A DNA stretch of 64,000 nucleotides from Saprospiraceae bacterium (GTDB lineage: Bacteria; Bacteroidota; Bacteroidia; Chitinophagales; Saprospiraceae): the NCBI GenBank assembly GCA_016722295.1, contig JADKGL010000026.1, positions 1-64,000 on the forward strand, read 5' to 3'. Positions 48,793 through 57,411 of the stretch are shown piece after piece; within the stretch, counting starts at the first letter, position 1, and each line of letters starts with the position of its first letter. The translations under genes were made by a program, and so were the position numbers. The notes below the pieces were generated by a model that made no database searches, was not told the DNA's origin, and saw only the letters and a list, made by a program, of their open reading frames with translations.

Positions 48793-49227
48793 TTACTCTG
48801 CAACTTCTGAAGCAACTGCATTTTCTACTGCTTCAACTTTAGTTTTCAACAACTGATGTTGAGCTAAAAAATGATACCATTTGACACATTTCTTCATATC
48901 CTTTACGTGAACACGATAGCGATCATATTCTGGAATCGTAGTTTCAAAAAATTGCTTCAATATAGCGTCTGTTGCAGAATGAAGAGGTATTGAAGATTGA
49001 TCTTCTATGTCTCTAAATCGTTGATATACTTCTGATAATGGAATGTTATCTGCTAATGTATAAATTCCAATTGATTCTAGTGGAGAAAATTGTGTATTGC
49101 GCGATGCAAAAAAATTTCTCTTTCCAGTTCCTATTTCTTCTAAAATAAGACCATTTGTCCTCGTTGTAATCAGATTAAACAATGATCCACTGCCACTAAT
49201 TGCGATAATATTCTCTAACGAAACCAT
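48793..49227 (-). CDS. DUF5606 domain protein
   Basis: Reading from ATG 49227 gives 145 residues (an in-frame ATG at 49248 is possible but less typical). The family-defining N-terminus is MVSLENIIAISGSGSLFNLI, followed by NGLILEEIGTGKRNFF, SPLESIGIYT and a helical part with PEYDRYRVHVKDMKKCVKWYHFL. DUF5606 proteins occur in Bacteroidota and have no known function; the N-terminal domain looks RNA- or ligand-binding, but I cannot support more. Ends in an Ala/Glu/Val-rich tail. Monocistronic. Confidence 0.85.
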   Translation of the reverse strand: MVSLENIIAISGSGSLFNLITTRTNGLILEEIGTGKRNFFASRNTQFSPLESIGIYTLADNIPLSEVYQRFRDIEDQSSIPLHSATDAILKQFFETTIPEYDRYRVHVKDMKKCVKWYHFLAQHQLLKTKVEAVENAVASEVAE

Positions 49228-49404
49228 ACTAATTTTTTCTGGGGGCAAATATCCAAAAAAAATAAGATTTCATTGGCAAAAATGCAAAATCAACTCTTTT
49301 TTCCAGTTTCGTGTTAAAAGCAAATTGTTCCTAAGCAGGTTCATACATCGAACTTATAAATTATTTACATTGAATATAATTATATTTGTAGTCAAATAAA
49401 AAAA

Positions 49405-49782
49405 ATGAACAGTAAATCAACGAAAATTATCTATTGGGTTGCCACAATTATTATTGTATTGATGGAAGCTGTGATGCCTATAGGTACATGGTTATTTGCA
49501 CCTCAGTACATTACCGAAGGTACAAAAGCCTTGAATTATCCCGATTATTTCGCTTATGCATTGATCATCGCAAAAGTACTAGGTGTAATCGCTATAGTTT
49601 ACCCCAATACTCCTAAAAATGTAAAAGAATGGGCTTATGCAGGTTTAGGATTTACATTGATTTTTGCATTTATCAGTCATGCTTGTGTAGATAAAAATAT
49701 AGGGTATATGTTGATGACAATAGTATTTCTTGGGATTCTTGCGGCTTCTTATATTTATCAACCGAGTAAACATTTGAGCTAA
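49405..49782 (+). CDS. DoxX-like membrane protein
   Basis: The 125-residue inner-membrane protein has four hydrophobic helices (about 8-28, 50-66, 78-98 and 102-118). The family text GTKALNYPDYFAYALIIAKVLGVIA and KEWAYAGLGFTLIFAFISHACVD marks the DoxX-like group. DoxX proteins are linked to redox or quinone functions; no specific activity can be assigned. TATATTTG at 49381-49388 (a -7 box) lies 16 bases before the ATG. Confidence 0.85.
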   Translation: MNSKSTKIIYWVATIIIVLMEAVMPIGTWLFAPQYITEGTKALNYPDYFAYALIIAKVLGVIAIVYPNTPKNVKEWAYAGLGFTLIFAFISHACVDKNIGYMLMTIVFLGILAASYIYQPSKHLS

Positions 49783-49973
49783 TTTTTTAAAAGCCTTTAG
49801 TTTTCTTCTTTTATTATATCAATTGCCACTATATAAGACAATCAGGATGAACCGTGCCATAGTTTGTTCTTTAGAAAACTTCATTTTAATAAAAATTGTT
49901 ATAAATTTTAGACATTTTACTGAAATTCACTAAAAAAACACTAAAATAATTCAAATATTTTGTCAATTTCAAG

Positions 49974-50011
49974 ATGAATTGATTCATTTTAATGAAAATA
50001 ATTTACTTTTG
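49974..50011 (+). promoter_or_regulatory. glnN promoter with overlapping dyads
   Basis: The -7 box TACTTTTG is at 50004-50011, 24 bases before the ATG. TTG at 49979-49981 could be the -33 element, though its spacing (22) is on the long side. Three half-sites lie in the spacer region: ATGAAT (49974), ATTCAT (49982) and AATGAA (49991), forming overlapping inverted pairs that could be an operator. 49783-49970 shows nothing else. Confidence 0.5.
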
Positions 50012-50034
50012 TATCAAATTAAATTATATCTAAT

Positions 50035-52218
50035 ATGATCAATCATCGCGGATCCGCACTCAATTTGTTCCTCTCTAGACCTAAAAATCTAAAAGAGAGA
50101 GAAAACAAAAAAATCTCAAGCTATTATGCTGAAAATGTATTTACAGATGCAAAATTGAGATCTTATCTCTCAAATGATGCCTACAAAGCTTACAATCAAT
50201 CTATAGAGCAGGGTCAAAAAATCACACGCGAATTGGCAGATCAAATCGCTGCTGCACTCAAGTCTTGGGCAATGGAGAAAGGTACCACACATTATACACA
50301 TTGGTTTCAACCATTGACTGGATCTACTGCTGAGAAGCATGATTCATTTTTTACTCTTTCTGGCAATGGATCACCTGTAGAAAAATTTGATGGAGATGCT
50401 CTCGTTCAAGCAGAACCTGATGCTTCCTCATTTCCAAGTGGTGGATTGAGAGCAACTTTTGAAGCGCGAGGATATACTGCGTGGGATCCAATGTCTCCAG
50501 CATTTATCATGGATATCGCAGGTTCAAAAACACTTTGTATTCCTACAGTATTTATCTCATACAATGGGGAGGCACTAGACCATAAAGCTCCATTGTTGAG
50601 ATCTATTGAGGCTTTGGATAAAGCAGCTACCGGAGTGGCAAGATATTTTGATCGTTTTGTCAATAAAGTTTCAGCAACCTTGGGATGGGAACAAGAATAT
50701 TTCCTTATTGATAAAGCGATGTATTATGCTCGTCCAGACCTTATGTCTAGCGGTCGTACAGTCTTCGGTAGAGGACCTGCTAAAGGACAACAGTTGGAAG
50801 ATCATTATTTTGGTGCAATACCTGAGAGGGTGTATTCGTTTATGGTGGATCTCGAGATGGAGTGCCACAAGCTTGGAATACCTGTTCGTACACGTCATAA
50901 TGAAGTAGCACCAAGTCAATTTGAGTGTGCGCCAATGTTTGAAATGGCAAACATTGCTGTTGATCACAATTCCTTATTGATGGATCTCATGGATCGCGTG
51001 GCGAGAAGACATCACCTCATAGTATTGCTTCATGAAAAACCATTTGCAGGAATCAATGGCTCTGGTAAACACAATAACTGGTCTATGAGTACGGACACTG
51101 GAACCAATCTATTAGGTCCTGGAAAAACACCGCGTAACAATTTACAGTTTTTAACTTTCTTTGTTAATACAATAAAAGCAGTACACGATAATTCAGATCT
51201 ACTAAGGGCTTGTATAGCAGCTGAAAGCAATGATTATCGCCTTGGAGCAAATGAAGCACCTCCTGCGATTATATCTGTCTTTATTGGCGAATATCTCAGC
51301 AAAGTACTTGAAGCAATAGAGTCTAGAGCAGATCAAGACCTTAAAGAAGATGAAGAGAATAATTTGAAACTCGACATCCATAAGATGATCCCAGATGTCA
51401 TGATGGATAATACGGATCGAAATAGAACTTCTCCATTTGCATTTACTGGTAACAAATTTGAATTCCGCGCTGTAGGTTCATCTGCCAATTGTGCAGATCC
51501 GATGATGGTGCTTAATACAATCGTGGCAAATCAGCTCAATGAATTTAAAGAAAAAGTAGATAAGCATATCGAAGCGGGAGATAAAAAAGATTCTGCGATC
51601 TTGAAGGAATTGAGAGCTTGTATTAAGTCATCAAAAAATATTCTTTTTGAAGGCGACAACTATAGTGAAGCTTGGGCGAATGAAGCAGAAAAAAGAGGAT
51701 TACCAAATGTAAAAACTACACCTACAGCTTTAGATGCTTATACCACAAAAAAAGCTAAAGAAATCTTTAGTAAAAACAATATTCTATCGGAAAAAGAGCA
51801 AGAAGCAAGACACGAAATCTATTTAGAGAATTATATCAAAAAAGTAGAAATTGAATCAAGCCTTGTTGAAGAATTGACCATGAATCAAATTCTTCCAGCA
51901 TGTATCCGTTTCCAGACAGATCTATTCCAAAACATCAAAGCATCTTCTGAAGCTGGTATCCCAAATAAAACTGCTCAAACTATTGCAAAATCAGTATCTG
52001 CGCACATTGATGAAGTCTATGCAGGTATTGAAAAAATGAAAGCAGCTAGATCAAAAGTACATCACTTAAATACCACTAGAGATAAAGCAATAGCACTTTG
52101 TGATCAGGTAAAACCATTGTTCCTAGAAATACGGTCTCATGTGGATGATTTAGAGTTGTTGGTTGAAGATAAATATTGGCCGCTACCAAAATATCGCGAG
52201 ATTCTTTTCAATCGATAG
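50035..52218 (+). CDS. glnN: Glutamine synthetase type III
   Basis: The 727-residue enzyme makes glutamine from glutamate, ammonia and ATP. The type III form is recognisable by length and by the N-terminal domain with THYTHWFQPLTGSTAEKHD. The catalytic core holds FPSGGLRATFEARGYTAWDP, GWEQEYFLIDK, HNEVAPSQFE, AGINGSGKHNNWS (ATP/metal loop) and RNRTSPFAFTGNKFEFRAVG. A long C-terminal helical extension with LEIRSHVDDLELLVEDKYWPLPKYREILF completes it. This is the usual main glutamine synthetase of many Bacteroidota. A terminator follows. Confidence 0.97.
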   Translation: MINHRGSALNLFLSRPKNLKERENKKISSYYAENVFTDAKLRSYLSNDAYKAYNQSIEQGQKITRELADQIAAALKSWAMEKGTTHYTHWFQPLTGSTAEKHDSFFTLSGNGSPVEKFDGDALVQAEPDASSFPSGGLRATFEARGYTAWDPMSPAFIMDIAGSKTLCIPTVFISYNGEALDHKAPLLRSIEALDKAATGVARYFDRFVNKVSATLGWEQEYFLIDKAMYYARPDLMSSGRTVFGRGPAKGQQLEDHYFGAIPERVYSFMVDLEMECHKLGIPVRTRHNEVAPSQFECAPMFEMANIAVDHNSLLMDLMDRVARRHHLIVLLHEKPFAGINGSGKHNNWSMSTDTGTNLLGPGKTPRNNLQFLTFFVNTIKAVHDNSDLLRACIAAESNDYRLGANEAPPAIISVFIGEYLSKVLEAIESRADQDLKEDEENNLKLDIHKMIPDVMMDNTDRNRTSPFAFTGNKFEFRAVGSSANCADPMMVLNTIVANQLNEFKEKVDKHIEAGDKKDSAILKELRACIKSSKNILFEGDNYSEAWANEAEKRGLPNVKTTPTALDAYTTKKAKEIFSKNNILSEKEQEARHEIYLENYIKKVEIESSLVEELTMNQILPACIRFQTDLFQNIKASSEAGIPNKTAQTIAKSVSAHIDEVYAGIEKMKAARSKVHHLNTTRDKAIALCDQVKPLFLEIRSHVDDLELLVEDKYWPLPKYREILFNR

Positions 52219-52232
52219 AAAAATAAAAAAAT

Positions 52233-52273
52233 ACATCGGATGTTTTGCTAAAAATGTCCGATGTGTTTTTTAT
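52233..52273 (+). terminator. Intrinsic terminator of glnN
   Basis: ACATCGGA pairs with TCCGATGT, extended inside by TTTT/AAAA pairs, followed by a T6 run. Confidence 0.85.
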
Positions 52274-52342
52274 TCTTTTGAATGATTCCACATCGACTCT
52301 TTTTCCTAAATCATTTTCTATTATTGAATCAACATCGTTGCT

Positions 52343-52582
52343 ATGTCTTTTGCAGATTGGATTGGTTTTATTGGTGTTTCTATATTATTGATCGCATATT
52401 TTTTGAACCTCCAAGATATACTCGATAATAATAATATAATTTATATTGTATTAAATTTTATCGGAGCTGGTATTGCCTGTTTTGCTTCAATTTTAATTGA
52501 CTACATGCCTTTCATTCTTTTAGAAGGTTGCTGGACTTTAGTTTCTGGAATCGAAATTGTTCGATACTTTATGAAGCGGTGA
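52343..52582 (+). CDS. Small membrane protein, CBU_0592-like family
   Basis: The 79-residue product has three hydrophobic helices (about 7-22, 32-50 and 56-74). It starts MSFADWIGFIGVSILLIAYF and ends with WTLVSGIEIVRYF, matching small inner-membrane proteins of the CBU_0592 type, whose function is unknown. It is a single gene behind the glnN terminator; the period-7 repeat region follows. Confidence 0.75.
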   Translation: MSFADWIGFIGVSILLIAYFLNLQDILDNNNIIYIVLNFIGAGIACFASILIDYMPFILLEGCWTLVSGIEIVRYFMKR

Positions 52583-52620
52583 ATAGTGAATGCTTAATAA
52601 ATAAAAGTTAAAAGTGAATT

Positions 52621-52704
52621 GACTAACTACTACTTATTAATTACTAATTACTAATTACTAATTACTAACTACTAATTACTAACTACTAATTACTAACTAC
52701 TATC
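52621..52704. repeat. Period-7 repeat (TACTAAY) between convergent genes
   Basis: TACTAAT and TACTAAC heptads run in phase from 52621 to 52704. AGT-type text (AATAGTGAATG, AAAAGTGAATT) lies just before, from 52582 to 52620, next to the plus-strand gene end. Confidence 0.8.
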
Positions 52705-52735
52705 TATTTATCAACTTTCCACTTTTATCTTTTCA

Positions 52736-53563
52736 TTAATAAATCGCCATATCAAATTCCCGTCGATACTCCTGAGTCAAAGGATAGGCAGATCCCCAAA
52801 TATGAAACAATGCAATTCCGACTTTGCGCGCCATACCATTTAATGCTGTTGGATTTTTAATAATTGAGGCAATTATATTTTGAATAGCTTCTTCATGTGA
52901 GCCTTCCAATAGTTTTATTTTGATTTCATTTAATTGGCTTTCTATTGGATTTTTTTTGGAAAAATCTTTACGTAAAAACTCTTTAAGTACATCAAAATCT
53001 TCTTCTAGAAACTTCATCAATTTTGCATCCTTCAGTGTCTTAAGTCTCGTGATCGCTTGATCTGGATTAAAAAATATCTCATGTTTGACTATTGCATTTT
53101 GTGCTAAGTCTTGTTCAGGATTTTCTTCAACAAATTTTAAAAGGGTATCATAGAAAGCTCGATCTGGTATTTGATTTTGTTGAGAGATTATAGCCTCAAA
53201 GTCAGCTGCTGAACCTTCCTCTTCGACGTCTTCTTCTTCTCCTATCTCCAATGCGTTTAAATTATCTTCCAACCATTTTTCAATCGTTGCTTTGGACTGT
53301 GCTCCTGTGAATTCATCTACTATTTTTCCTTGAAAGATGAGGATACAATGTGGAATGCTTTGAATTTTAAAGTAGGATGCTATTTGGACTTCTTCTTCTG
53401 TATTTATTTTAAATAAAATCCATTTGCCTTTTGCATTTTTTTCTAGATCTTCGAGCAAAGGACCTAATACTTTGCAAGGACCACACCATGGTGCCCAAAA
53501 ATCTACCAATACAGGTTTCTTAAAACTAAGATCGACAACTTCCTTTTTAAAATCTACTGGCAT
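52736..53563 (-). CDS. Thioredoxin-fold co-chaperone (CnoX-like)
   Basis: The 275-residue protein has an N-terminal thioredoxin domain (1-105) with the intact active site WCGPC at residues 26-30 and the cis-Pro segment SIPHCIL. A helical TPR-like region follows (about 135-270, ENPEQDLAQNAI, DAKLMKFLEEDF, GSHEEAIQNII). This order is that of CnoX/YbbN chaperedoxins, which hold oxidised proteins for refolding. Here CxxC is intact, so reductase activity is plausible. Between the domains there is an acidic linker (EIGEEEDVEEEG). The OsmC gene upstream is on the same strand, 49 bases away. Confidence 0.88.
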   Translation of the reverse strand: MPVDFKKEVVDLSFKKPVLVDFWAPWCGPCKVLGPLLEDLEKNAKGKWILFKINTEEEVQIASYFKIQSIPHCILIFQGKIVDEFTGAQSKATIEKWLEDNLNALEIGEEEDVEEEGSAADFEAIISQQNQIPDRAFYDTLLKFVEENPEQDLAQNAIVKHEIFFNPDQAITRLKTLKDAKLMKFLEEDFDVLKEFLRKDFSKKNPIESQLNEIKIKLLEGSHEEAIQNIIASIIKNPTALNGMARKVGIALFHIWGSAYPLTQEYRREFDMAIY

Positions 53564-53612
53564 TTTTTCATTTTGATAAGTTTAACAAGTATTTCCTCAA
53601 TAAGATTTGAAT

Positions 53613-54083
53613 CTAAATAAAAATATTCGATCGAATTTCAATATTACAATTCACTGAAGCTGCTATAAAACAAAAGCGATGAGCCTCTTGGTGTAGGCTG
53701 TGAGCAAGTTCAATATCTTTTGCATTCGTGATTTTTATTTGTGGCTTTAGGACAATGTTGTGAATTTTTCCAGATCCATCTTCATTTAAAATTAATTCAG
53801 CACTTACTTCATCTTGATAATCTATAACTACAACGCCGCGGTCCGCACAAAGATGTAAATACCATAGCATATGACAAGATGCCACAGAAGCTATGAAAAA
53901 CTCTTCAGGATTATATTTCGTCTTATCTCCCCGGAATATAGGATCAGAGGAGCATTGTATACTACTGTATTTGTGATCCTGATTCAAGAGATGATCTCTA
54001 GAATATTCATGATAAGCTGAAGTCCCTGTCCCTAGATTGCCACACCAATCAATTTTGCATTGAAAATCATGTTTTTTCATCAA
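53613..54083 (-). CDS. OsmC family peroxiredoxin-like protein
   Basis: The 156-residue protein has the OsmC/Ohr alpha-beta fold. The two candidate redox cysteines are Cys70 (in SVASCHMLWYL) and Cys138 (in AHRFCFIAAS). KTKYNPEEFFIASVASC is the family's signature. Such proteins reduce organic hydroperoxides with thiol donors; the neighbouring thioredoxin-fold gene is a possible reductant, inferred from position. Divergent from yidD (51 bases apart). Confidence 0.88.
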   Translation of the reverse strand: MMKKHDFQCKIDWCGNLGTGTSAYHEYSRDHLLNQDHKYSSIQCSSDPIFRGDKTKYNPEEFFIASVASCHMLWYLHLCADRGVVVIDYQDEVSAELILNEDGSGKIHNIVLKPQIKITNAKDIELAHSLHQEAHRFCFIAASVNCNIEIRSNIFI

Positions 54084-54134
54084 TTAAAAACTTTGTGAAT
54101 ACTAAAATAGTTTTCACAAGTATAAAATTGATTT

Positions 54135-54365
54135 GTGCGGTACTTAAATTATATTCTGATCTTTCCGATCAAATGTTATCAATGGCTAATCTCGCCATTG
54201 TTGGGTAAAAATTGTCGATTTGAACCAACATGTAGTAACTACATGATCGGAGCGATACAGGAATGGGGAATTTTCAAAGGAACATGGCTCGGATTGCGAC
54301 GAATCTCACGTTGCCATCCATGGGGTAGCTTTGGGGAAGATCCTGTTCCAAAGAATAAAAAATGA
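54135..54365 (+). CDS. yidD: Membrane protein insertion efficiency factor YidD
   Basis: 76 residues starting with GTG at 54135 (the only start that includes the full family N-terminus). The YidD signature is intact: YQWLISPLLGKNCRFEPTCSNY, then GLRRISRCHPWG. The protein associates with the inner membrane and helps YidC/Sec-dependent insertion. Here it is not next to rnpA or yidC. The stop lies only 7 bases from the end of the convergent gene at 54373. Confidence 0.93.
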   Translation: MRYLNYILIFPIKCYQWLISPLLGKNCRFEPTCSNYMIGAIQEWGIFKGTWLGLRRISRCHPWGSFGEDPVPKNKK

Positions 54366-54372
54366 AAAGCAA

Positions 54373-55958
54373 TTAAATTTTAACCCAAATTCCCTGCACT
54401 GCAATTTTTTGATCCTCAATTATGCGATATGCATAACTTCCAGAAGGTAGATGGCTAAAGTCTATTGAGCTAGTAAATTGATCTATTTTTACACGTTGGA
54501 TAGCAGAAGTTTTGTTTACAGAAAACAATTCTAAGAGCGCTGGTTTTGACCAAGATTGATGCTGAAATTCAAAAAGTCCATGCGATGGATTGGGCTGAAT
54601 GGAATATTCTTTATCTTGCTCTTGGTTTTTATTAGAAGCAACTAAACCTAAGTCATCTTTGTCGAATAAGATCGAAGTTACAGTTGGCAAATTTTCTCCC
54701 GAATTGTCTGCTTTAGTTTTATTCGTAGTGCCAGTTAATAACAAATCTCCGTTATCCAATTGAGTCAAATATGAAGGTATAAAATAAAGTTTGGGAAAAG
54801 ATTCTGTAACTTCTTTTATCATGCTCAGATTCCCTTTTCCATCTGATTTATATAAACTTAATTTTTTGTTGTTAGAGCTTATTTTCTCTGAGAGGGCTAT
54901 TACACAACCCTTTTCATTTCTTAAAAAAGCACTCGAAACAGTAAAAGTATTTTCGCTGCGAATAGTAAATTTTTCTACTAAATTTCCATTAAAATCAAAT
55001 ACAAAATATCTAAGTATTGTAGGATTTGATACATCATTTGTACTATCCAACGCGACAAACATTATTCTGTCTTGAGAAACTTCGACAACATTATAATCAT
55101 AATTAATCTTTACTATTGGCAATATATCTATATTCCTCAATAAACCTAAATCCTTATTAAAAATTTGCAAAAATAATTCAGCCGAATCTGGTTGTTCTCG
55201 ATCATTGATACTACCGATATGGCTAATAAAATAATCTCCATAATTTACCAGTCCAGAAAAACTGAAATATTTATATTTAAAAGGTAACACAACTTCGTTT
55301 TCTTGAATTTTTTTTCCATTCAAATCCATTATAGTACTTTTATAATTTAATGATTTGGTATCTCTGGATTTAGCAATATATTGTATCTTATATTCTGCAA
55401 ATGAATGTAAAGGATAACTCTTGAATAGGAATGAACAAATTGGGTAATTGGTAACATCTGTGCCATCATAATTAAGTTGTGCTTTTAGCGCACCAGTACA
55501 CGGATCATAAATTCTTGCAGAGGGCCTTCCTGTTGCCCAATATCCATTTACTTGATCTACTGTAGCTCGATAGCTTAAAACTACAATTTCATTTTTGCTA
55601 TTCATGTACATGGTCGTAGGATATTCCCGTTTGGAGCTATTCCTCAAATCAAATGAACTTGCCCACACAACTTCACCACTTTTTAAATTAATTTTCTCAA
55701 GTAAACCACCTTGAAAATTCATTTTATGATTTGTACTCAAATTATATAAATAATCTCCATCAACAATAGGCTTGCATGATGCGAAAAGCAAATGATCCCA
55801 TCCATTATTGTCACCTATACTTTCCATAGTAGAATCATAAGAAAAATGCATCCACTTTGGAGTATAATTATCAAATGTAAGTTCTTTGAACTGAGCTTTG
55901 ATTTTATTCTGAAGAAGGAAATTAAAACCAGCGCAATTAGTATCGTTTTTCGTTGCAT
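54373..55958 (-). pseudogene. T9SS type A cargo, signal peptide out of frame
   Basis: The long open part (54373-55851, 492 residues) is a beta-rich, propeller-like protein (EKINLKSGEVVWASSFDL, YFVFDFNGNLVEKF) with a T9SS type A sorting domain at the end (SIQPNPSHGLFEFQHQ...SYAYRIIEDQ). It has no signal peptide of its own. A good one, MQRKTILIALVLISFF, starts at the ATG at 55958 but in another frame. A single added base in the 4-T run at 55902-55905 (AAAA on the coding strand) would join it to KAQFKELTFDNYTPKW, giving a normal signal cleavage after AQ. It is therefore a frameshifted gene or an indel error. Confidence 0.7.
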
Positions 55959-56024
55959 CACTTTTAATTCAAAATCTAAAGAAATATAATTAATTACTTG
56001 TTTTTGTCTTCTAATTAAATCTTG

Positions 56025-56861
56025 CTATGGTAAATTACAATCTCTATCACAATCTTCTCCAAATGAAGTGAAACCTTCGTCACAGAATGTCAATCTTTGA
56101 TTTGAACACGGTGGACCAATCTTTTCATATCCAATCAAAGTTTGATCAATATTTTTTGTTTGGAAGTTAAAGCAATAATTTGTTAATCGTTTGCAGCATG
56201 CAGTGCCACAATACTCGTTGGTTTCACCAAAAAACAATACTTTCCTTCCTCCATCGACGATAACTGGTTTTACACAATATAAGAAACATTGGCTTTTGAA
56301 GAAATTGGCATATACCAAGAATACCTCTTTTTCACAGTCAAATTCAAGAAGGAATAAATTCATAAATTCCTTCATAAATTTGGCTTCAACTAATTTTGAA
56401 ACATATTCATCAAACTTCGTTTTTGATGCATCTAGTTCATTATATCTTTTTTCTTCGTATAGTTTCAACCAATGTTCCTTAATGACATGACAGTCAGTAG
56501 GATTATTATAGAAAATATGCATGTTTTTAAAAAACATATCAATGCGATTAAATTGATTTATACATAACATTACAGTAAACGATACTTCTACATAACAATC
56601 GTACTCTGGAAGGTATAATTGTGAATAGGCTGTATTTGTATAAGTTGTGCAATAACTATCACCTGTTTCAATACAATGGTCTTCATTTCTAACCATTGCG
56701 GCACTAGAATTGGTTGCTTTCTTGCTAATGAACTCATCAAATGCCTTAAACAATATTTCTTTATATTCAGTTGACTTTTGATCAACCATCGTTGTTTGAT
56801 TACACCCAAAGAAAACCAAAAAGAGTGAAAGAATTAAAAAGGTACAGTTAAATTTAATCAT
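56025..56861 (-). CDS. Cysteine-rich lipoprotein of unknown function
   Basis: The 278-residue product has an SPII signal ending VFFGC (Cys20). The mature protein has many cysteines (such as CIETGDSYC, FFKSQCFLYC, EYCGTACCKRLTNYC and a C-terminal CDEGFTSFGEDCDRDC). A disulphide-stabilised periplasmic or surface domain is likely, and the DsbD-like system at 59983 could maintain it. I recognise no family. The 550-base gap to 57412 holds the upstream control regions of both divergent genes and no gene that I can see. Confidence 0.6.
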   Translation of the reverse strand: MIKFNCTFLILSLFLVFFGCNQTTMVDQKSTEYKEILFKAFDEFISKKATNSSAAMVRNEDHCIETGDSYCTTYTNTAYSQLYLPEYDCYVEVSFTVMLCINQFNRIDMFFKNMHIFYNNPTDCHVIKEHWLKLYEEKRYNELDASKTKFDEYVSKLVEAKFMKEFMNLFLLEFDCEKEVFLVYANFFKSQCFLYCVKPVIVDGGRKVLFFGETNEYCGTACCKRLTNYCFNFQTKNIDQTLIGYEKIGPPCSNQRLTFCDEGFTSFGEDCDRDCNLP

Positions 56862-57367
56862 GTCGGATTTTTATGGAAAAGTTCAATCAAATCTAAAGTA
56901 TATTTCAATTTTACCTCTATGCTTTTTGAATCATTAACATATAGTTAACATATTAATTATTATGAATTTTTATAATATAACGTCTTATAATTCTGTAAAT
57001 ATTTAAAATCTCACTATATTATTGTGGTAAATTGATACAAATACACAATTTGTAAATTTTCAACTTAATTTACCTTGTAAGCTTTTATAAAGGGATATTT
57101 AAAAGCCAAATAAGGGTCTAAATGATGTTTTTACTACTTCTTGGGCATAACACCCTAGCTTTACAAAAAATGACCACCTTCGACAATATTGAAATCAACT
57201 TTCCATAAAACTAATTAATCTTTTGAATCCGACAAATTTTCGAATATTTCAATATGGATACTTCACAATCAACTTTATAATTTCGAGTATTTTTATAAAA
57301 TTCAAAAACAAAAACTGTAAAATCTTATAATAGCCGCATTAAATTTCATTATTTGAAAATAGCACCA

Positions 57368-57375
57368 TATATTTG
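57368..57375 (+). promoter_or_regulatory. -7 box (TATATTTG) of the repeat-rich T9SS cargo gene
   Basis: An exact TAnnTTTG match 36 bases before the ATG at 57412. No convincing -33 element at normal spacing. The upstream AT-rich 56862-57360 holds nothing else that I recognise. Confidence 0.45.
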
Positions 57376-57411
57376 TAATTGTTCGATTTCAAGAGAATCT
57401 TATTGTTTTAG

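Noticed and set aside
52621..52704. Possible CRISPR or phase-variation tract
   Set aside because: It is a 7-base degenerate simple repeat outside any gene and is not placed to shift a reading frame.
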